A DNA stretch of 64,000 nucleotides from Isoetes taiwanensis (Eukaryota > Streptophyta > Lycopodiopsida > Isoetales > Isoetaceae), in the NCBI GenBank assembly GCA_021234155.1, contig JAJEKV010000014.1, positions 2,536,971 to 2,600,970 on the forward strand. Direction: 5' to 3'. Numbering within the stretch: position 1 is the stretch's first letter; every line of letters begins with the position of its first letter. The notes below the pieces were generated by a model. The model was not told the DNA's origin, searched no databases, and saw nothing but the letters and a program-made list of their open reading frames with translations. The translations under genes were made by a program, and so were the position numbers. Positions 56,770-64,000 of this stretch are shown in pieces.

Positions 56770-57640
56770 ATGAATACGGCCACCAAATCATATGAAAACC
56801 TTAGAGAAAACAGTACAAAAACAGAAAAAAAACCCCCTGTTATAATGCTAGATATTGATCTCTCAGACGAAGAAACACCTCATGTTGATCTCTCAAACGA
56901 GGACCTACCAAAGCCACAAGACTCTATGTTCGAATCCAAAGCTTCTGCAAGTAAGAATCTTGTTTTAAACTTACACAAGAAAGCATGTACAACCGTTAGA
57001 AGAAAGAAACTCATGGGCCGAGGCTCACTTGAGGGCAACACATACAAAGCAATTGTTGTTCTCAGCGTTGTTTGCTTAAGATTGGACTAAAGAAATTGAG
57101 GTTGATTCGTGATAGTTCTGATTCAATGACTCGCTAGACCAAAGGGCTACTTAGCCTTCAATATTAGGCGGATTATGGTGAGAAGTTTACTTTACGGTGG
57201 TGGCCATAAACGGCCTTCAAATTGATTCATGCTTTAGGCGTGAGGCGACTTGACCGCCCAAGAAGAAAAGGCTTGACAAGAATCCGGGCATTAATGACTC
57301 ACGCCATTGGGAGGTATATCCGTAATTCATGCCCTTCAATGTGTTTCTGGATGGAAGGTTTCTTTAAGGAGTCTTGCGAGAAACTCCCTAACGGCCCCAT
57401 GTACCACTTGAGTGACAACTTCACGAAACGTGAAGTCTACGATAATTATAAGGACATGTGTATTGAGGCTGGAGAACGCCATGTCTGCTACTCTTACTTC
57501 ACTATGCTCTGGAAAAAAGAGTTTTCTCGCGTGTCCATTCATTAGAGAAAAAATGGAGTCATCTTGCATCCCATTCCAAAATTCAAAAATTCCACATCAG
57601 CTTTTCCTTTGCTCCAATAAGAAACAAGTTGTGTGTTAGA
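56770..57640 (+). pseudogene. N-terminal part of an LDNT-type transposase
   Basis: 56770-57090 is acidic then basic (MLDIDLSDEETPHVDLSNED; KKACTTVRRKKLMGRGSLEG). 57222-57545 reads RIRALMTHAIGRYIRNSCPS, KLPNGPMYHLSDNFTKREVY and DNYKDMCIEAGERHVCYSYF then LWKKEFSRVSI. The pattern 'yLs....k..vY..Y...c...g...vsyS.F..lWk.eF..V.i' is one I know from uncharacterised transposon proteins of algae, non-seed plants and invertebrates, in which it precedes a DDE-like core. Frameshifts separate the segments and the frame fails at 57545. The C-terminal half is 3.8 kb downstream. Confidence 0.55.
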
Positions 57641-60600
57641 AAGGCATGTCAACGTGGCACCATATCCACTAAAAAATCTCATATGAGATACATCTAAAAT
57701 TCTCTAAAGATACGTAGATTTGGAAATTTCCCTTTTCAAGCCTCCTTCATTCATTATGGTTATTTGGGAAACCTAAAATCTAGGTAATCTAATCTCGAAA
57801 ACCTAAACATGACAATTTTGAAAGGGATTATCGTAGATTATCGTAGTTGCACAGAAAGGATCCGGTTCGTCTCGGCAGCATCGAAATTATTCACAGGCCA
57901 GCATCGAAATTGTTCAGAAGAGAGCGGCTTGATTTAGAGTTCTTTGCAACAGAGGTGAGCTCGATCAAATGGGTGTCTATTTAATTTGGAATTGATTTAT
58001 TTTTGTGTTGAAGATGTCAAGGTCTGGAGCAAAGACAGTTTTTTTGCACAATAAGAAGAATGCTGAAGATGAATGGGAAGAACTTCATGTCTCAATTGGA
58101 TCTTGGGTGACTATGATGCCCAAAACCTCTGGTTATCATGGTGTACCAAAGCATAAAATAAATGATTGTTCAGCTCATTGGAAGGGGCGTGTGAAAGCAT
58201 TCATATTTGGTCCTGATGTAAGACGGTAATGGAAATTCTTGTGGAGCATGCATACTATTCACAAGCTATGGCAAAGGAAGACATTACAAAGAAATCCTCT
58301 TTTCCTTCACTTGCTTGTAACTGCATTTGCTCTTCAGATTTTACAGAATAGGGAAAAAAACAAAAAGGAGATCTTCTGGTTTGTCAGGTTCAATTCCTGA
58401 TGCCTCGCTTAGCTACTCAGGAATGTTCTTTGGATCTATAATTTAACTTTGGACCATCTGCCCTATGTTTGCAAGATGTTTTCCATTGCCAAGCCTGGAG
58501 TAAATTATAGAAGATCAAAAACAGAATTTTTTATTACTGTTGAATGTTAATCTTATTGTTGCTGTCTAAGATACTTAGTGTTGCAGGATTTTCTGTACTG
58601 TGTTGAGTGGAAAGACGAGCGCAAGCTTGTGGTATTCAATCAGGCTGATAATGTGTGGAAAAGAATCAGCATGCCCATATTGAGTAGTGTGAAGCACAAT
58701 TTCTGCCTGGGAAGCTTAGATGGGAAGTTGTTCTTGTTTCCCACAAAAGACTGTCCAACTCTTGTCTATGATCCTCAAGCCAAGAGTGGGCAAGAATGAC
58801 ATATTTCTCCTATAAGGCCTGCTGGTCTTTGCATCTGTTGTGCATCAATAGCTGCTTGACATGGAGTCCATGAGTTCTGCTTGTCTTTCCTCTATTGTGT
58901 GTCATAGCTACCCAGATTTGTAGCAATTTAGTATCTCTTTTGCTAAGGCATTTTATTCCGATTAAACTATCTTTTTCCTTGAGCAGATTCCTAGCAGCTT
59001 ACTATCTCTTTTTCTAAGGCATCCCAGTTAAATTATTCCTTTTTCTAACCCTGTACCTGGTCAGTGTCCTCATCTAAGGGAAATTATCGCTTATCTATTC
59101 CACGTATCCACTCATGTTGAGCGTGTTAGCATACTTTTCCATGTTGCCTTTTCCTGCATCAGTTCCACCTATCTATCAAACCAGTTCCACAGCATTATAA
59201 AGCATCAAGGGTCTATTTAGGACATGACAAAAGCAAGATATTCTGGAGAAGCTAGTGGATATGTTGGTAAAAGCCTCTTTCAAGCAGCTTAAAAAAGTGG
59301 TAAAGGTCTGCTTAAAGAAATGATAATGATCTGTGCAGGTTTACTTTGTCTATCGAACTCCTTCCATGTCATAAGAATCAGCACGCAAGGAAATAAAGTA
59401 GTGTGGCATGTTCTACTTTGTCTACCTAACTTTAGAATGCCTTCCATGCCATATGAAAACAATCACAAAAGAAATCTAAAATAACAACGGCAGAATCGTA
59501 CCCATGCAGTTTTCTTTTGTTGCAATCTTAAAGCTAGGTTGCTACAAGTTCAAAATGTTGTTTGAATGCAGTTCCCTCTGTTAGAAACAGAATTTAGATT
59601 TATTAAGACAAGATAGAGCATAAAACAACACAAGTTTAGAATAAGAGGACAAATTATGCAGTCCATTGCACGTGAAAGCATATAGGTGGGATGATATTAA
59701 AGATACAGAATAGTAATTTGAAAGGAAATCAAATAAGACAGCACCAAGCTTTAAGAAGAATATGGAGACAAAAAAAAAAAGCAAACTCTGTGCTATGCAC
59801 AAGAGAATATCTGTTGAAACAAGGTTCGAGCATGACAAAGCAACACTTAAAACAGAAGGCGTAAGATACTTAGTGTATGTTTCAGCGATGAATGTTACAA
59901 TATGCTCAAGATCTTTGCGCCTTAAGATACTCTTTCTTTGAATGTTAATCTTATTCTTCTTTGTCTAAGATACTTATACATTCATCTTGCATATGTATGG
60001 GAGGAATCAATGATCTAATAGCTGCACCATGGCCCTATTGTGAGAAATATAGAACAAGTATAGAACAAGAATGCGCAAATGTAAAGCTGCTCAACAAAGT
60101 TCAACAAGATAGCTTGCATTATCTCCCAAAGTTATTGTAAAATCACGCAAAGCTCTCCAAGTCATTGGTCTATGCAATCTCTTCTTGCTCGAACCCTTCC
60201 CGCTAAAGATACGCTCATGAATGAGGCCTGCTTGATGTTATATCTTGAAAGTTCTGACATATTCAAGATGCATAAGAGTGACCTTGTCAACCGGACATTT
60301 TGCATTACCAAACAATCCGCAGCGCACAGATGAGTGCATTTCTCAACCCACATGTGGCCTCTTTTTCTTTTCAATGAGCAGAACACATTTCCTTCAAAGG
60401 TGGATGTTCATCCGGGAAGCTCATACACCGCACATGCTGAAGTGGCTTGTTAGAACAATAAAAAAAGACTTGGTACTTGGGGGTAGCTAGAAATAGAATG
60501 CATGAGAATTTGCTTACATTTGCCAAAAAAAAACTATATGTATAGACATACAGAGTATACGTTTTTGAGTTGCATGGTTTATTGTTCAAATGTTGGACTG

Positions 60601-61400
60601 AAGAAATTCACGAAAAAGCACTTAACGATGAAGGCAAACACAAGATACTGTCCATAACCATTCATTCCACAAACAACAGATTAAGAAAACCAACAAACGC
60701 AGTAGCTAAAACCTCACGTATATAAGTACAAAAGGTTACCATTTGACAAGGAGGTGACAATGTACAAATTCTCAGGCAGGACCTCACGACTGCCATAGTG
60801 TTTTCAAATTCAGGGTTCAAATAGATTCAAATTTCGAACTCTTGTATGTGAGAAATGGAATTTAAATCAGATTACATATAGAACGGAAAATTAGAACTCT
60901 TGTAGGGTAAATCTGACTCACCTGAACAGAGGACCTGGAGAGAAATAATTGCATTCCTTGGATCACAAACCTTGAATCTGGCAGCTGTAGCAATAGACAG
61001 GAAGGCAAAAGGAACTCGAATCTGCCGCACGAAGGCAAAATGAAGGCAAAGTCGGAACACACAAACTCTAAGGATTCTGTTCGTCGGGGAGGATTTCTGG
61101 GAGGATTTTTTTTGCAACGTGGCAACATATCATGGGATATTCATACCACCATAAATTGGATTTATTTTAGGCTACCTCGATAGACTCCAACTAAAAAAAT
61201 AAGTAACGTGAGGTAAAATAGAATGGAAAATAGGCTTATGGGGACACCAAAAGACCCCATTTTTTTTCTAATGCCTAGAAAGCACCGGATGTCTGTTTGT
61301 GCTACATGCTCTGAATTAAAAGCTCAGAGACAAAATGCAAGGACACTTCACACTAAAAATAAGCTTCCAGGACGTGTTCTTGCCTAGTTCTACTTAAAAG
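57641..61400. other. Insertion separating the two transposase halves
   Basis: About 3.76 kb unrelated to the transposase. It contains the Kelch-like fragment at 58.0-58.8 kb, a diverged duplication (TACTTTGTCTA..CTTCCATG.CAT at about 59343 and 59416) and otherwise AT-rich sequence. I could not find insertion borders. Confidence 0.45.
58005..58799 (+). pseudogene. Kelch/F-box-kelch-like gene fragment
   Basis: 58578-58799 reads FLYCVEWKDERKLVVFNQAD then NVWKRISMPILSSVKHNFCL and GSLDGKLFLFPTKDCPTLVY, with the 'G..dGkly.f.......l.vYDp....W' rhythm of kelch or F-box-associated repeats, about two repeats long. A separate frame at 58005-58229 (starting MSRSGAKTVFLHNKKNAEDE, with WEELHVSIGSWVTMMPKTSG) may be an upstream exon. 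Kelch F-box proteins recruit targets to SCF ubiquitin ligases, but no F-box is visible. Likely a captured or inserted host fragment. Confidence 0.4.
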
Positions 61401-61409
61401 TAGGTTCTT

Positions 61410-62920
61410 TCCTAAACATATTTTCATTTGAGATGCATTGAAGGAGAAACTGAACAAGCCACGAGAGAACAACAATCTTTGGAAAGGAGAAAATTGACAA
61501 AACATAGGAAGAAAGCTTTGGAACAACCACTCAACTACATATCGGTTGTTATTGATGGAATGGACGTAGAAGAAGACCACCCTACCACATTTTGTCAATG
61601 TGCCTAAGGATCTTTCTTCAAGAAGATTTCATACATCCGCATGTTGTTGGTGCTATGGTATTTAATGGAAAAACTATCTTGCAAGGCATTTTTGAATTAT
61701 CCAAACATTCATGCTTGATCCAAATCTCACTATCACAATATTGAATAAGCTTCTTTCCAATCTAGAACATATACCACCGGTTCTATATCTTCGGCTAGAC
61801 AACACGACAAGGAAAAATAAGAATCAAAGCGTTGTTTGCTTACTGTGCTATGCTAGTAGAGAAACAAATCTTCAAGAAGGTGAAGATTGGTTTTCGCTTG
61901 TTGGTCATACACCACGATCAAATTGATCGGATGTTGTGAGGTTCTCTAAGCGTCTTGCTTTCGAAAAAAAAAAAACCTACCGGCAATGATTGAGGTTATC
62001 CAAGATTCCTACAATCCTCGTCCGGACATCGAAGTTATTGGAAGAAACTTATGATTTCAAAGAATGGATTTTTCGGAGAGATCAACGGGGGTCAGCGTGC
62101 TATTGAGCCCTTGAGAAACATTACATTTCAACATCGGATCAAAATTTCACTTGAAGATGGCAAGGCCATCTTACAAGGAAAGAAATATGCCACATCCTTG
62201 CAAATGGCGACCAAGCAGTGAGTATTCAATTCATTCGCACCATCCCAATACTAGTTCCATGCTCTCTGCAGAAAGCAAATGCCTCTAAAAAGCTCGAAAG
62301 AAATCACAAAGAGTAAAAAGAAGGGAAGAGCATTTGACTCAAACAAATCATTGGATTATATTGAGACAAGTATTGATCGTGCTCTAACCACTTTGGGGAG
62401 GCGGATGCTTTTGGCCTCAGTTTTTCTCGCAACGTGATATGTTGCAAGCTTCATTACAAGGTCGAAGAACGGTTACATTCAACTGGCCATCTAGGCAAAC
62501 TCTCCACGTGCAAGTTGAGAATCAAGAGGAACAAGTAGAGATATTGGCTGGCTTCGGATGAAGATGACAGAGTCATGTACACCGCCCTGCACGCGCGGCA
62601 CAACAAGTTGCTCGAGTAGTATCGGTTCAGTCCTCGAGATTCAGAAAGGAATGCTCATAGCTGTCAGTTGATAATGATGAATGGGGAAGCCATTACGGCT
62701 AGCTAAAGTACTGGAGGTAACAAGAGAGGATGGAATTCCCACTCAACTAAAAGTGCAATGGATGAGAACGAATGTTGCCAATGCTTTCGAGGGGAGTTAT
62801 ACTTTGGAGATGGTAAAAAGGAGTGGGAAAGAGAGCAAAGTCCAAAGCAAGCCTTCGCATGTCATAGATCTATTTGAAGTAAAAGTTCTTGCATATGACT
62901 TTGTTACATTTACACGCTAA
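61410..62920 (+). pseudogene. Catalytic half of an LDNT-type transposase
   Basis: Reading across several frames: an alpha-helical lead (ETEQATREQQSLERRKLTKH), YISVVIDGMDVEEDHPTTF (first conserved Asp, ~61550), then PPVLYLRLDNTTRKNKNQ and FSLVGHT (61711-61926, second acidic block), then SYNPRPDIEVIGR and YDFKEWIF (about 62000-62080), DEDDRVMYTALHARHNKLLE (about 62560-62620), and a BAH/chromo-like C-terminal piece (62681-62920, TQLKVQWMRTNVANAFEGSY). This order (DGMD, LDNT.R.NKN, VGHT, P.P....i, arhNkll) matches an uncharacterised DDE-like transposase family I recall from lower plants, algae and animals. Many frameshifts; it is inactive as read. Confidence 0.65.
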
Positions 62921-63529
62921 TAAGTTACGTATGGTCACTCAAACTTTAATAAGGTCGGCAAATGGATTAGACAAACAACACGAAGGTGGCAAAAAAAAAG
63001 ATGATGATGAAGACTCACTTGTAGGCGGTGAGGAAGAAGATCGATTCGAGTACATCCAGGTTTGAGAGTGAGGTCGAGGATGAAGGCTCAAGTGATCGGG
63101 GATTAAATGAGTGAGGAGGATGAGATGCATCCCGATCTTGCCGCAAAATGTAAGTTTGTCAGATGACTCGAACATGTAAAAGAATGAAAAGTGCGGTGAT
63201 GAGTGTTTGTCAAAATGTCCTATATTTTTGACAATTTTGTTCATAATTTTGTACAATTTTCACAACCTTGAATATATCACTTCTTTGTCACTCTACTACC
63301 CTTGCTATTTTTTTTATTGCCCCTTTTTTGCTACACTTTATAAAAGTAACTATTTTTTGTTCTAGTTTAGGAGGATGAAAATTGCTATTTAAAATTTTTG
63401 CATGAAAGTTATGTTCAATCAACCCCTCAAAAATGGTACCTAAATTACTTAAATTGTCACACCTTTCACAAAAAAATCTTAAAAATGGACTTTTTTAAGG
63501 GAATTTTAGGGAATCTTTCAAAGATTCCT

Positions 63530-63578
63530 TTTGAAGTGCGTTTGCAGCAAATAATTGCGTTTCATTTTAAACTTTGTT
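63530..63578 (-). repeat. Right terminal inverted repeat
   Basis: Inverse of the left end: ..TGCGTTTCATTTTAAACTTT then GTT ends at 63578, preceded by GAAGTGCGTTT (63532-63542). AATG at 63579-63582 is the right target duplication. Confidence 0.85.
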
Positions 63579-63582
63579 AATG

Positions 63583-63690
63583 ATGTTGCATATCAATTTG
63601 CTTTGAGCGCTTGTGCAAAATTGGATTGTAAGGAAGGGCAATGCTACTATTGATTCCCTTCAATCAAGCGGAGTACTTGTGATATGATTC
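63583..63690 (-). pseudogene. Copia RNase H (upstream half)
   Basis: The minus strand reads SSIALPYNPILHKRSKQIDM and then Q-H across the border, joining HFNRERV at 48425. This is the typical 'S.Ial..NP..H.RsKHId..yHF.Re.V' of Copia RNase H. Sequence before it (63690-63660) shows one frame change. Beyond 63700 to the window end the Copia frame is not recognisable, so the host copy is itself decayed or further interrupted. Confidence 0.88.
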
Positions 63691-64000
63691 TTTCATGATA
63701 TATATAAAACTCAATGATATGGTGGTGCTGGGGCGTGGAGCAAGAAGATAAGAAAGAAAGTTAAACTGCATAGGCCAAACTATGGATTTACTTATCAAAA
63801 GCTAAATTATCTAGAGACTTCTAAAATTAAGATCTTTAGGAAAAGGTAGCATTAGAAAAAAATAGATGATGCCTTATTAATAGGGAAGCAATAGTATGGA
63901 AAGGGAAGCGACATCTTTTATGATGAAAAAGCAACAAGCCTTTTTACAAAAGGCGATCCCCGTTGTATAAGAGCCAAACATCTGCAATTATTGGTCAAAG
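63691..64000. other. Window edge, no gene recognised
   Basis: AT-rich with A runs. No Copia integrase or RT similarity is seen before the window ends. Confidence 0.35.

Larger units (their letters stand above)
48426..63578. mobile_element. 15.15-kb TIR transposon nested in Copia
   Basis: Termini are inverted: AACAAGGTTTAAAATGAAAC starts at 48426 and its inverse (one mismatch in 20, two in 30) ends at 63578. Both ends then carry rearranged copies of AAACGCACTT / AAGTGCGTTT. Flanks are AATG at 48422-48425 and 63579-63582. Removing the element and one AATG joins Copia sequence reading SKQIDMQHHFNRERV in one frame, which independently confirms the borders. Cargo: a minus-strand methyltransferase-like gene (49.2-52.3 kb), ~20 TATAAATTTATA palindromes, a proline-rich ORF, a fold-back element, and a split, decayed LDNT-type transposase (56.8-62.9 kb, +). 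I cannot name the superfamily. Confidence 0.85.

Overview
The window is nuclear DNA of a land plant and almost entirely repetitive, AT-rich and gene-poor. Many signals are eukaryotic and plant-like: GT..AG introns, pentatricopeptide-repeat (PPR) relics, a glyoxal-oxidase-like gene, a Copia tRNA-Met primer-binding site, Helitron, CACTA-like, Mutator-like and PIF/Harbinger ends, tRNA-derived SINE and L1-type LINE remains. Two families here, a divergent intron-bearing reverse transcriptase and a transposase with an LDNT..NKN motif, are ones I associate from memory with algae and non-seed plants. A fern or another non-seed plant is therefore my best guess. This is inference, not a species call.

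Layout. 1-11 kb: no supportable gene, only low-complexity DNA and Helitron-type 3' termini (9.99 and 10.33 kb). 11.2-13.9 kb: a decayed PPR gene (+) beside a decayed LINE (-). 14.63-17.82 kb: a Mutator-like element with a perfect 9-bp target duplication and GC-rich terminal inverted repeats built of ~60-bp tandem units. 17.9-26.3 kb: a long GATA tract, fold-back elements, a Copia LTR end, and two related PPR fragments, one ending at a third Helitron-type terminus. 26.36-38.55 kb: a 12.2-kb stretch bounded by ~45-bp CACTA-like inverted ends. It holds two ~2.53-kb direct repeats around an intron-containing reverse-transcriptase gene. 44.86-46.46 kb: a full-length glyoxal oxidase gene carrying two frameshifts. 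48.43-63.58 kb: a 15.15-kb element inserted into a Copia element.

The 15.15-kb element is the most striking object. It has inverted termini and a 4-bp AATG target duplication. Removing it and one AATG copy restores the Copia RNase H reading frame across the 15-kb gap, so its borders are well supported. It carries on the minus strand a multi-exon gene resembling a bacterial-type beta-class DNA amino-methyltransferase. It also carries about 20 copies of a palindrome (core TATAAATTTATA), seven of them in a regular ~32-bp array, and on the plus strand a decayed LDNT-type transposase split by a 3.8-kb insert. My model is a large cut-and-paste transposon that carries or acquired a DNA methyltransferase.

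A technical caution: the two 2.5-kb direct repeats differ, over about 1.6 kb only, almost wherever one copy has CTG or CAG. That pattern looks like long-read consensus error at CHG-methylated cytosines rather than mutation. Some frameshifts in the window may have the same origin.
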